Part shown: positions 1-4,662 of the stretch, piece after piece
Position numbering within the stretch: the stretch's first letter is position 1
Layout of the letters: the number at the start of each line of letters is the position of its first letter
DNA from: Burkholderiales bacterium
GTDB taxonomy: Bacteria > Pseudomonadota > Gammaproteobacteria > Burkholderiales > Ga0077523
Direction: 5' to 3'
Length of the DNA stretch: 8,731 bases
Assembly: GCA_025459035.1 (NCBI GenBank)
Contig: JALORJ010000083.1
Span: 1-8,731 of the forward strand
Notes under the pieces: model-generated
What the model saw: the letters and a program-made list of their open reading frames with translations, nothing else
Database searches by the model: none
Told to the model about the DNA's origin: nothing
Program-made: the position numbers and the translations under genes

Positions 1-560
1 AGGATCTTGTTGGTCGTGCGCGGATAGACGTAGTCGGTGCCCTGGAGCACGAAGCGCTTGCAGCTGCCGCCGTCCTTGCTCATCAGGTACTCGACGGCCG
101 GGATCGCCTGCTGGTTCGGTGCCGCGCCCGTGTAGAACACGTTCTGCGACAGCTCCTCGCCTTCGTACTGCACGGGATAGAACAGCAGGTTGTTCAGCTC
201 CTCGAACACCGGCAGCACCGACTTGCGCGACACCGAGGTCCAGCAGCCGAACACGACCGAGACCTTGTCCTGCGTGATCAGCTGCCGCGCCTTCTCGGCG
301 AAGAGCGGCCAGTTCGACGCCGGGTCCACCACCACCGGCTCGAGCATCCGGCCCAGCACGCCGCCCTTGGCGTTGATCATCTCGATGGTCATCAGCGCGG
401 TGTTCTTGAGCGCGGTCTCGCTGATCGCCATGGTCCCCGACAGCGAATGCAGGATGCCGACCTTGATCGGCTCGGCGGCGAACGCGGAGCGCAGCGGGGC
501 GGCAATGGCGGAGGTGGCAGCGACGGCACCGGCCGCCTTCAGCAGTTCACGACGATTCAT
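1..560 (-). CDS. urtA: Urea ABC transporter substrate-binding protein UrtA (partial, 3' end outside window)
   Basis: This is the periplasmic receptor of the UrtABCDE high-affinity urea importer. The 186 visible residues start at the ATG complementary to 558-560 and run off the left edge. Residues 1-28 look like a Tat signal: a twin arginine at 3-4 in an RRELLK context, an Ala-rich core, and an AFA cleavage-like end. The mature start (EPIKVGILHSLSGTMAISE) and the blocks DPASNWPLFAEKARQLI, VFGCWTSVSRKSVLPVFEEL, LLFYPVQYEGEE and FYTGAAPNQQAIPAVEYL are what I know as UrtA signatures. They separate it from generic branched-chain amino-acid binding proteins. A GGAG (571-574, complement) lies 10 nt before the start, and a sigma-54 promoter lies about 110 nt upstream. 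The remaining urt genes would be expected beyond the left edge. A short-chain amide receptor of the FmdD type is the nearest alternative but fits less well. Confidence 0.96.
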   Translation of the reverse strand, partial: MNRRELLKAAGAVAATSAIAAPLRSAFAAEPIKVGILHSLSGTMAISETALKNTALMTIEMINAKGGVLGRMLEPVVVDPASNWPLFAEKARQLITQDKVSVVFGCWTSVSRKSVLPVFEELNNLLFYPVQYEGEELSQNVFYTGAAPNQQAIPAVEYLMSKDGGSCKRFVLQGTDYVYPRTTNKI

Positions 561-669
561 GTGGGTACGACTCCATTGTGGTCTTGTCGGATCGAGCGGA
601 TGTCCGGATCCGCGCACGCGCCCGACGCGATGGGCGATGCATGCGGTCGCGGGTCCGGCGGCGCACAGG

Positions 670-684
670 GCAATCCACGTGCCA
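670..684 (-). promoter_or_regulatory. Sigma-54 (RpoN) promoter core of urtA
   Basis: On the minus strand the sequence is TGGCACGTGGATTGC, which matches the sigma-54 consensus TGGCAC-N5-TTGC at every defined base. The invariant GG (683-682) and GC (671-670) are correctly spaced. It points at urtA, with a start site expected about 12 nt downstream near 658. Sigma-54 promoters depend on an AAA+ activator; for urea transport genes NtrC under nitrogen limitation is the usual one. I do not see a clear NtrC dyad, so the activator is an inference. Confidence 0.86.
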
Positions 685-740
685 CGCACCGCCTCGCACG
701 GCCACGAACGCGCGCCACACTCGACAGGACCGGCGATCGA

Positions 741-793
741 CACGGTGCGCGCACGCGTGACCTCGCTTCGCCGCATCGACGAAGCGCACCGTG
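741..793. repeat. 10-bp perfect inverted repeat upstream of the urtA promoter
   Basis: CACGGTGCGC (741-750) is repeated in inverse complement as GCGCACCGTG (784-793), 33 nt apart. Inside lies a second, overlapping dyad, CGCTTCG (764-770) / CGAAGCG (780-786). The left arm plus the next four bases contains the palindrome GTGCGCGCAC (745-754). The repeat lies about 57-110 bp upstream of the sigma-54 core, the distance range used by NtrC-type enhancers, and the arms contain GGTGC/GCACC like NtrC half-sites. The half-site spacing is not that of a standard NtrC dyad, so function is uncertain. Confidence 0.45.
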
Positions 794-893
794 ACGACGC
801 GCGATCCACCCGCCGCGCACCGCGAAGGCGCGCGATCACGGTGCCGGCGAAGCGGGCGTGCGCCGATGCGTGGCGCGCGGTCCCGCGGACGGC

Positions 894-1169
894 TCAGCGC
901 GTGCGGCGCCGGCCGCTCGCCAGGTCCTTCTCGACCAGCGGCCGCACGAGTTCGAGCGACTCGCCGATCAGCGCCTCGGGCATCGCGTTGATGGCGTCGG
1001 CCAGCAGATCGGCGGCGTTCCACGCCTCGGGCGGCAGCGACTCCGCGTCGATGTTGGCGACGAGCACCGCGGCAGCCCCGACGGTCTTCATCAGCGCTTC
1101 GCGCTCGGCCTCGAGGATCTCGATCTGGCTGCGCAGCAGGGCGCGTTCGTCGGCGGTGGGCGCGGTCAT
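894..1169 (-). CDS. Hypothetical small protein, 91 aa
   Basis: I do not recognise this protein. The ATG complementary to 1167-1169 has a modest GAAGG 8 nt upstream, and the frame closes with TGA at 894-896. Third codon positions are overwhelmingly G or C, as in the confident neighbours, and the composition is protein-like rather than the Arg/Ala-rich look of chance GC-rich frames. Residues 7-30 are charged and heptad-like (ERALLRSQIEILEAEREALM), suggesting a short coiled coil or helical hairpin. The middle (48-80) is predicted helical and acidic, and the tail is basic (SGRRRTR). No signal peptide, membrane helix or metal motif is seen, so it is probably cytosolic. It sits between two sigma-54-controlled genes, 334 nt upstream of urtA and on the same strand. 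Longer extensions upstream lack a start with a ribosome site and read as low-complexity Arg-rich sequence. Confidence 0.62.
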   Translation of the reverse strand: MTAPTADERALLRSQIEILEAEREALMKTVGAAAVLVANIDAESLPPEAWNAADLLADAINAMPEALIGESLELVRPLVEKDLASGRRRTR

Positions 1170-1344
1170 CGGGGCAGCCTTCGGGAAGGGAACGAGCGGG
1201 GGATCGTGCCACGCGCGCCGACGCGGACCGCATCGCGCCGCGCGTCGCACCGCTGCAGCGCCGCGCAGGTGTGTCTCGCTCCGCCGCGGTGCGCGATCGC
1301 GGACCCGTGCGCGCCGCTTCCGCGGCGGCCGCCACAGCGAGTCG

Positions 1345-1372
1345 TGCGGCGCGCGATGCATCGCACGCCGCA
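1345..1372. promoter_or_regulatory. 28-bp near-perfect palindrome abutting the sigma-54 promoter
   Basis: The arms TGCGGCG (1345-1351) and CGCCGCA (1366-1372) flank a perfect 12-bp palindrome, GCGATGCATCGC (1353-1364). Only the pair 1352/1365 (C opposite A) breaks the symmetry, so 13 of 14 pairs match. It ends at the base before the -24 element. That position is too close for a typical sigma-54 enhancer and would suit a repressor or architectural protein. It is a candidate operator by symmetry and position only; the cognate protein is unknown. Confidence 0.5.
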
Positions 1373-1388
1373 TGGCACCCGGCTTGCA
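1373..1388 (+). promoter_or_regulatory. Sigma-54 (RpoN) promoter core of the guanidine-riboswitch operon
   Basis: TGGCACCCGGCTTGCA is an exact match to the consensus TGGCAC-N5-TTGCA, with GG at 1374-1375 and GC at 1386-1387 in the required spacing. Transcription should start near 1399, giving a leader of about 205 nt that contains the complete riboswitch, as expected if this promoter drives the operon. An AAA+ activator such as NtrC is implied; its site is not evident. Together with the urtA promoter it indicates that both transcription units answer to the same alternative sigma factor. Confidence 0.88.
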
Positions 1389-1412
1389 ACGCAGAGCGCG
1401 ACGGTGAGCAGA

Positions 1413-1432
1413 CCCGGATGGCGACATCCGGG
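1413..1432 (+). promoter_or_regulatory. GNRA-capped hairpin at the 5' end of the leader RNA
   Basis: CCCGGATG (1413-1420) and CATCCGGG (1425-1432) form a perfect 8-bp stem closed by the stable GNRA tetraloop GCGA (1421-1424). It lies just downstream of the predicted transcription start and a few bases before the riboswitch P1 stem. A 5' stabilising hairpin or a tertiary-contact element are possible roles. It is not a conserved part of the guanidine-I consensus as I know it. Confidence 0.6.
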
Positions 1433-1437
1433 GCGAC

Positions 1438-1556
1438 GTCAGGGCCGCTAGGGTTCCGGTCCCGTGCTTCGGTGCGGGATGACTGGTCCGAGAGCGGCCC
1501 GGCCCGGGTCGTCGACCCGGGCTCCACGGAGGGACAAAAGCCCGGGAGAGCGTGAC
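1438..1556 (+). promoter_or_regulatory. Guanidine-I (ykkC-yxkD) riboswitch aptamer
   Basis: All conserved blocks of the guanidine-I class are present and in order: CTAGGGTTCCG (1448-1458), ACTGGTCCGAGAG (1482-1494), ACGGA (1526-1530) and GGGACAAAAGCCCGGGAGA (1531-1549). Between the first two is an 8-pair hairpin (1460-1467 / 1472-1479) capped by a cUUCGg tetraloop. After the second is a 9-bp perfect stem (1502-1510 / 1514-1522). The P3 element is GGG (1531-1533) with CCC (1541-1543). P1 is plausibly CGC (1446-1448) with GCG (1550-1552), extended by GTCA (1438-1441) with TGAC (1553-1556). The GGTCCGAGAG and GCCCGGGAGA blocks indicate the guanidine subclass rather than the ppGpp, PRPP or nucleotide-binding ykkC subtype-2 RNAs. 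Guanidine-I riboswitches turn genes on when free guanidinium is bound, so the genes below it should handle guanidine or compounds that release it. Confidence 0.96.
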
Positions 1557-1564
1557 CGCTCCCC
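1544..1564 (+). promoter_or_regulatory. Candidate alternative (switching) hairpin overlapping the aptamer 3' end
   Basis: GGG-A-GAGCG (1544-1552) can pair with CGCTCCCC (1557-1564) around a TGAC loop, giving about 8 pairs with one bulged A. It would consume aptamer bases 1544-1552 and so compete with P1. No U-tract follows, so it is not a simple intrinsic terminator. CTCC at 1559-1562 could also pair with GGAG of the ribosome site (1592-1595). Whether control is by Rho, translation or something else cannot be decided from sequence. Confidence 0.35.
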
Positions 1565-1589
1565 GCCATCGACCGCCGTCCCGCGACCC

Positions 1590-1595
1590 AAGGAG
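1590..1595 (+). promoter_or_regulatory. Ribosome binding site of the ABC binding-protein gene
   Basis: AAGGAG lies 8 nt before the ATG at 1604, the best ribosome site in the window. It fixes the start at 1604 rather than the in-frame ATG at 1613. It is the likely downstream target if the riboswitch works at translation. Confidence 0.85.
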
Positions 1596-1603
1596 ACTCA
1601 CCG

Positions 1604-2626
1604 ATGTCCTCGATGTCCGCACCGCTGTGCCGTACCCGTCGCGCCGTCTGCGCACTGCTGTCGGGCCTCGCGCTGGGCGCCACGCTCGTGGCCCCCGCCG
1701 CGCAGGCGGCCGGCAGCGTCAAGCTCGGCAGCACCATCTGGATCGGCTACGCGCCGCTCTACGTGGCCGACCAGCTCGACCTCTACAAGAAGTCCGGCGT
1801 CAAGGTGACGACGCAGATGTACAGCGACCCGGGGCTGATCCCGGCCGCCGTCACCGGCGGCGCCGTCGACGTCGGCGTGATCACCTACGACCAGGTGATC
1901 AGCGCCGTGGCCAAGGGCTCGACGATGCGCGTGGTGATGCCGATCGACTACTCGAACGGCGGCGACGCGATCGTCACGACCGTCGACGTGAAGTCGATCA
2001 AGGACTTCAAGGGCCGCAAGGTCGCCTACAACCCGCTGTCGCCGTCGGACTTCCTGCTGTCGTACGCCCTGCAGACCAACGGCCTCACCGAGAAGGACGT
2101 GCAGCCGGTGAACATGAGCCCGGAGAACGTCGCGGCCGCGATGGCGTCGGGCGCGATCAAGGTCGGCGTGACCTACCAGCCGAGCGTCAACGAGATCGTG
2201 CAGATGGACGGCGGCAAGAAGTTCAAGGTGATCTACTCGTCGAAGGAAGCCCCGGGCCTCATCACCGACGTGATGGTCTCGAAGCAGGAGTTCATCGCGA
2301 AGCACCCCGAGCTGGTGAAGGCGATGATCCAGGGCTACATCGACGGCCTGGAGTACATGCGCGCGAAGCCCGCGGAGGCGGCGAAGCTGATCGGCAAGGT
2401 GATGGGCATCTCGGACAAGGAAGTGACCGAGCAACTGCAGGACGTCTACAACATCCCGCCGGCCGAGTTCGCCAAGGTGTTCGAGAAGGGCACCGCCACC
2501 ACGACGCTGTTCGGCAGCGGCCCGGTGATCTCGAAGATCCTGAAGGCCAAGGGCGAGATCAAGACGATCCCGAAGACCGAGGACACCTTCGACGCGTCGC
2601 TCGTGTCCGCGATGGCGAAGAAGTAG
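1604..2626 (+). CDS. ABC transporter substrate-binding protein, NitT/TauT (NMT1/THI5-like) family
   Basis: This 340-residue periplasmic receptor belongs to the nitrate/sulfonate/taurine-type uptake family. Residues 1-36 form a Sec signal: basic residues CRTRR at 9-13, a hydrophobic core at 14-30, and AQA-type cleavage near 35. The mature protein opens with VKLGSTIWIGYAPLYVADQLDLYKKSG, the classic start of this fold. Then come the LIPAAVTGGAVDVGVITYDQ ligand-binding block (78-97), DFKGRKVAYN, and the C-terminal HPELVKAMIQGYIDGLEYM helix. It is the first gene after the guanidine-I riboswitch, and such receptors are recurrent members of that regulon, so a guanidine-like cation is the likely ligand. 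No permease or ATPase gene of the system is within the window, so it must be an orphan receptor or pair with components elsewhere. Ligand identity is inferred from context only. Confidence 0.94.
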   Translation: MSSMSAPLCRTRRAVCALLSGLALGATLVAPAAQAAGSVKLGSTIWIGYAPLYVADQLDLYKKSGVKVTTQMYSDPGLIPAAVTGGAVDVGVITYDQVISAVAKGSTMRVVMPIDYSNGGDAIVTTVDVKSIKDFKGRKVAYNPLSPSDFLLSYALQTNGLTEKDVQPVNMSPENVAAAMASGAIKVGVTYQPSVNEIVQMDGGKKFKVIYSSKEAPGLITDVMVSKQEFIAKHPELVKAMIQGYIDGLEYMRAKPAEAAKLIGKVMGISDKEVTEQLQDVYNIPPAEFAKVFEKGTATTTLFGSGPVISKILKAKGEIKTIPKTEDTFDASLVSAMAKK

Positions 2627-2634
2627 GTTTGTTT

Positions 2635-2653
2635 TTACCGGTATTTTCGGTAA
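2635..2653 (+). repeat. Hairpin 1 after the receptor gene
   Basis: TTACCG (2635-2640) pairs with CGGTAA (2648-2653) across a 7-nt loop, 8 nt after the TAG stop. It sits in an unusually T-rich patch (2627-2647) for this genome. The T-run precedes rather than follows the stem, so the layout does not fit an intrinsic terminator on either strand. Confidence 0.5.
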
Positions 2654-2660
2654 CGTCGGT

Positions 2661-2697
2661 CGGGTTGGCGAGACGCTTCGCGCGCTTCGCCGACCCG
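2661..2697 (+). repeat. Hairpin 2, 11-pair stem (REP-like)
   Basis: CGGGTTGGCGA (2661-2671) pairs with TCGCCGACCCG (2687-2697), ten Watson-Crick pairs and one G-U, around a 15-nt loop that is itself rich in CGCTTCGCGCG. This is the longest stem in the spacer and the most likely mRNA-stabilising or attenuating element. Its look resembles dispersed REP-type intergenic elements, but one copy in the window cannot show that. Confidence 0.55.
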
Positions 2698-2725
2698 CAC
2701 TCCAGCCTGCGGCTGCGAAGGGAAA

Positions 2726-2748
2726 CGCGCCGGTCGCGCACCGGCGTG
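2726..2748 (+). repeat. Hairpin 3, nine-pair stem
   Basis: CGCCGGT (2728-2734) and ACCGGCG (2740-2746) form 7 perfect pairs around CGCGC. The stem extends by a G-U and a C-G pair to 2726/2748. Confidence 0.5.
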
Positions 2749-2749
2749 A

Positions 2750-2769
2750 CGGACCGCCCGAACGGTCCG
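2750..2769 (+). repeat. Hairpin 4, seven-pair stem
   Basis: CGGACCG (2750-2756) and CGGTCCG (2763-2769) form 7 perfect pairs with a 6-nt loop. The hairpin lies immediately after hairpin 3 and 22 nt before the desaturase ribosome site. Confidence 0.5.
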
Positions 2770-2791
2770 CGCAGCCCGCGAACGTGTCCCC

Positions 2792-2798
2792 GAGGAAG
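2792..2798 (+). promoter_or_regulatory. Ribosome binding site that selects the GTG start of the desaturase gene
   Basis: GAGGAAG lies 9 nt before GTG 2808-2810. The alternative in-frame GTG at 2784 has no purine-rich site upstream, so 2808 is preferred; the choice changes the protein by 8 residues. Confidence 0.65.
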
Positions 2799-2807
2799 CT
2801 CGAACCC

Positions 2808-3848
2808 GTGTCGACCGTCCCGTCCGCCGCCCCGCGCGGCTCCCGTGTCTTCCGTGCGCCCGACGGCGCGCTCCCCAACGTGCTGGCGCTCGGCTGGACG
2901 CTCGGCGCTTGGGCCGGCGGCATCTGGCTGCTGACCCGCCCGGCATGGTGGGTGGCCGCGATCGGCACGTTGCTGGTCGCCCACGCGATGATCTACGCGG
3001 CGTACTACCTGCACGAGTTCGCCCACCAGTCGATCTTCCGCTCGGCCGAGGCGAACAACCGCTGGGGTGCCGCGATGGGCTGGATCACCGGCAGCTGCTA
3101 TGCGCCGTTCGCCGCGCTGCGGCGCAAGCACATGCGCCATCACCTCGATCGCGCCGATGTCGTGACGTTCGACTACAAGGCGTTCCTGCGCGCGAGCCCA
3201 CCGTGGGTGTCGCGCGTCGTGCTCGCGCTCGAGTGGGCGTACGTCCCGGCCGTCGAGTTCCTGATGCACGGCTACGTGATCGCGCTGCCGTTCCTGAAGG
3301 CGGCCCGCCACGCCGAGCGGCCGCGCATCGTCGCCATCGCCTTGGGGCGCATCGCGGCGTTCGCGGCGCTGGCTGCGGTGTCGCCGAAGGCGCTGCTGCT
3401 CTACTTCGTCGCGTGGATGCTGATGCTGCACGTGCTGCGCTTCGCCGACGCCTACCAGCACACGTACGACGCGCTCGCGGTGCTCGAGGACGACGCGCCG
3501 ATCCCCGACGACAAGCTGCGCGACCGCGCCTACGAGCAGGCCAACACGTACTCGAACCTGGTCTCGGTCGCGCATCCGGGGTGGAACCTGCTGCTGCTCA
3601 ACTTCAGCTATCACAACGCGCACCACGAACGCCCGATCGCGCCGTGGCACGCGCTGCCGGCGCTGCACGCCGATCTGTACGGCGACCGCTGCACGCAGGT
3701 GCTGCCGATGGTCGATCTGCTGAAGGGCTACCACCGGCATCGCCTGATCCGTGCCACCGCCGACGACTACGGCCATGTCGGCACCGGCCCCGGGCGCGCC
3801 GACACCTTTCTCGGGGCCTACGGCGTGTCGTTCCTGACCGCCGTCTGA
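2808..3848 (+). CDS. Membrane di-iron fatty-acid-desaturase-family hydroxylase/desaturase
   Basis: This 346-residue integral membrane protein carries the three histidine boxes of the desaturase/hydroxylase superfamily: HEFAH (69-73), HMRHH (108-112) and HNAHH (269-273). An extra conserved-looking His (H218, YQHTYD) precedes box 3. Together these would hold a non-heme di-iron centre for O2-dependent C-H oxidation. Hydrophobic segments lie near 25-43, 47-66, 135-162 and 177-210. It starts at GTG 2808, chosen by its ribosome site; a GTG at 2784 would add eight residues. It sits between the receptor and two dehydrogenases in a guanidine-controlled operon, with no acyl-carrier or lipid genes nearby. 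I therefore infer a small-molecule hydroxylase, perhaps acting on an alkyl group of a guanidine or amide, rather than a lipid desaturase. No fused ferredoxin, cytochrome b5 or reductase domain is seen, so electrons must come from elsewhere. Confidence 0.93.
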   Translation: MSTVPSAAPRGSRVFRAPDGALPNVLALGWTLGAWAGGIWLLTRPAWWVAAIGTLLVAHAMIYAAYYLHEFAHQSIFRSAEANNRWGAAMGWITGSCYAPFAALRRKHMRHHLDRADVVTFDYKAFLRASPPWVSRVVLALEWAYVPAVEFLMHGYVIALPFLKAARHAERPRIVAIALGRIAAFAALAAVSPKALLLYFVAWMLMLHVLRFADAYQHTYDALAVLEDDAPIPDDKLRDRAYEQANTYSNLVSVAHPGWNLLLLNFSYHNAHHERPIAPWHALPALHADLYGDRCTQVLPMVDLLKGYHRHRLIRATADDYGHVGTGPGRADTFLGAYGVSFLTAV

Positions 3849-3877
3849 GAACCTCCGACGCCGCTTCGCGGATACCG

Positions 3878-4660
3878 GTGCACTTCGGACTGGACGGCCG
3901 CACGGTCGTCGTGACCGGTGCCGCGACCGGCATCGGCCGCGGTCTTGCCGAGGCCTTCGCGCAGCAGCGGGTGCGCCTGGTGATCGTCGATCGCGACGCC
4001 GCCCGGCTCGAGGCCGCGCGCGACGCGCTGAGCGCGCACATCGAAGTGCATGCGCTGGCCGCGGACCTGAACGACGACGCCGCGGTCGCGACGCTCGCGG
4101 CGGCGGTCGCCGCGCAGATCGGTGACGTCGACGTGCTCGTCAACAACGCCGGGACCGAGTACGCCACGCCGCTCGCGGATGCGCGCCCCGACTTCATGGC
4201 CCGCTGGCAGTGGCTGATCGACAACAACCTGCACTCGATGGTGCGGGTCACGCGCGCGCTGCTGCCGCATGTCCGCGACGGCGCGTCGATCGTCAACCAG
4301 TCGTCGCTGTGGGGGCTGTCGGCCGTCGGCGAGTACTCGGCCTACGTCGCCAGCAAGCACGCGGTGCTCGGGCTCACGCGGTCGCTCGCGTGGGAGCTCG
4401 CGCCGCGACGCATCCGTGTCAACGCCGTGTGTCCCGGCTGGGTGCGCACCGAGGCGTCGATGCGCTCGCTCGACCAGATGGTCGAGGCGACGGGCGGCAG
4501 CCGCGACGCGGTGCTCGCGCAGATCCTGTCGCACCAGGTGTTCCCGACGCTGCTCGAACCGGCGGACATCGCCGGGCCGTATCTCTTCCTCGCCAGCGAC
4601 GCGAGTGCCTGCCTCACCGGTCAGGCGATCGTCGCGTCCAACGGCGACCTGATGCACTGA
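3878..4660 (+). CDS. Short-chain dehydrogenase/reductase (SDR 1)
   Basis: This is a 260-residue classical SDR. It has the cofactor glycine motif TGAATGIG (13-20), Asp38 at the end of beta-2 (favouring NAD over NADP), NNAG (89-92), an Asn around 116-117, catalytic Ser143, and Tyr156/Lys160 in YVASK. The PGWVRTE block is at 186-192 and a TGQAIV-type C-terminus at 247-252. The GTG at 3878 is chosen because it puts the Rossmann start at the usual distance. The ribosome site is weak (GGA a few bases upstream), and translation may be coupled to the desaturase stop 29 nt before. It probably oxidises an alcohol to a carbonyl. Following a hydroxylase directly, it may act on that enzyme's product, which is inference from gene order. 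The frame is open far upstream inside the desaturase gene, but that part is a shadow. Confidence 0.93.
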   Translation: MHFGLDGRTVVVTGAATGIGRGLAEAFAQQRVRLVIVDRDAARLEAARDALSAHIEVHALAADLNDDAAVATLAAAVAAQIGDVDVLVNNAGTEYATPLADARPDFMARWQWLIDNNLHSMVRVTRALLPHVRDGASIVNQSSLWGLSAVGEYSAYVASKHAVLGLTRSLAWELAPRRIRVNAVCPGWVRTEASMRSLDQMVEATGGSRDAVLAQILSHQVFPTLLEPADIAGPYLFLASDASACLTGQAIVASNGDLMH

Positions 4661-4662
4661 CG

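Larger units (their letters stand above)
561..893 (-). other. Gene-free regulatory region upstream of urtA
   Basis: No reading frame here has a credible start, ribosome site and protein character; all six frames look like GC-rich chance frames. The stretch holds the urtA ribosome site (571-574), the sigma-54 core (670-684) and a perfect 10-bp inverted repeat (741-750 / 784-793). The sigma-54 core implies a leader of about 100 nt with transcription starting near 658. I see no terminator with a U-tract for the upstream 91-residue gene, so some read-through into urtA is possible. Confidence 0.6.
1170..1603 (+). other. 434-nt control region of the guanidine-riboswitch operon
   Basis: This gene-free stretch separates the divergent 91-residue gene and the binding-protein gene. 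Positions 1170-1344 are GC-rich, with small palindromes such as GGCGGCCGCC (1324-1333), and should carry the promoter of the minus-strand gene, but I see no clear -35/-10 pair. From 1345 on it is densely organised: near-palindrome (1345-1372), sigma-54 core (1373-1388), GNRA hairpin (1413-1432), riboswitch aptamer (about 1438-1556), possible switching hairpin (1544-1564) and ribosome site (1590-1595). Confidence 0.75.
2627..2807 (+). other. Intergenic spacer with four consecutive hairpins
   Basis: The 181-nt gap between the receptor and desaturase genes holds four separate inverted repeats in a row: 2635-2653, 2661-2697, 2726-2748 and 2750-2769, annotated individually below. None is followed by a U-tract, so none is a canonical intrinsic terminator. 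As in many binding-protein-first transport operons, the structures could protect the 5' message and allow higher receptor expression than the downstream genes. Only the ribosome site and GTG start at 2792-2810 look related to the next gene. Confidence 0.6.

Noticed and set aside
1..560. Generic branched-chain amino-acid or amide receptor instead of UrtA
   Set aside because: Blocks such as DPASNWPLFAEKAR and GCWTSVSRKSVLPVFEE fit UrtA far better than LivJ- or FmdD-type proteins.
1438..1556. ykkC subtype-2 riboswitch (ppGpp, PRPP or nucleotide sensor)
   Set aside because: The CTGGTCCGAGAG and GCCCGGGAGA blocks match the guanidine subclass as I know it, and the downstream genes are not purine or amino-acid biosynthesis genes.
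190..1737. Long overlapping frames on both strands across the urtA start and control region
   Set aside because: They are Arg/Ser/Ala low-complexity translations crossing the urtA gene, promoters and riboswitch. Only the 91-residue minus-strand frame has protein-like character and a usable start.
2635..2697. Intrinsic terminator after the receptor gene
   Set aside because: The stems are real but no U-tract follows on either strand; the T-rich bases lie before the first stem.
1598..2968. Long open frame antisense to the receptor gene (456 codons)
   Set aside because: It is rich in Arg, His and Leu without any recognisable motif or ribosome site and mirrors a confident gene. GC-rich codon bias commonly leaves such frames open.
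2909..3877. N-terminal extension of SDR 1 through the desaturase gene as a fusion
   Set aside because: The upstream part is an out-of-frame shadow of the desaturase with Arg/Ala-rich sequence. The Rossmann fold begins right after GTG 3878, the usual position.
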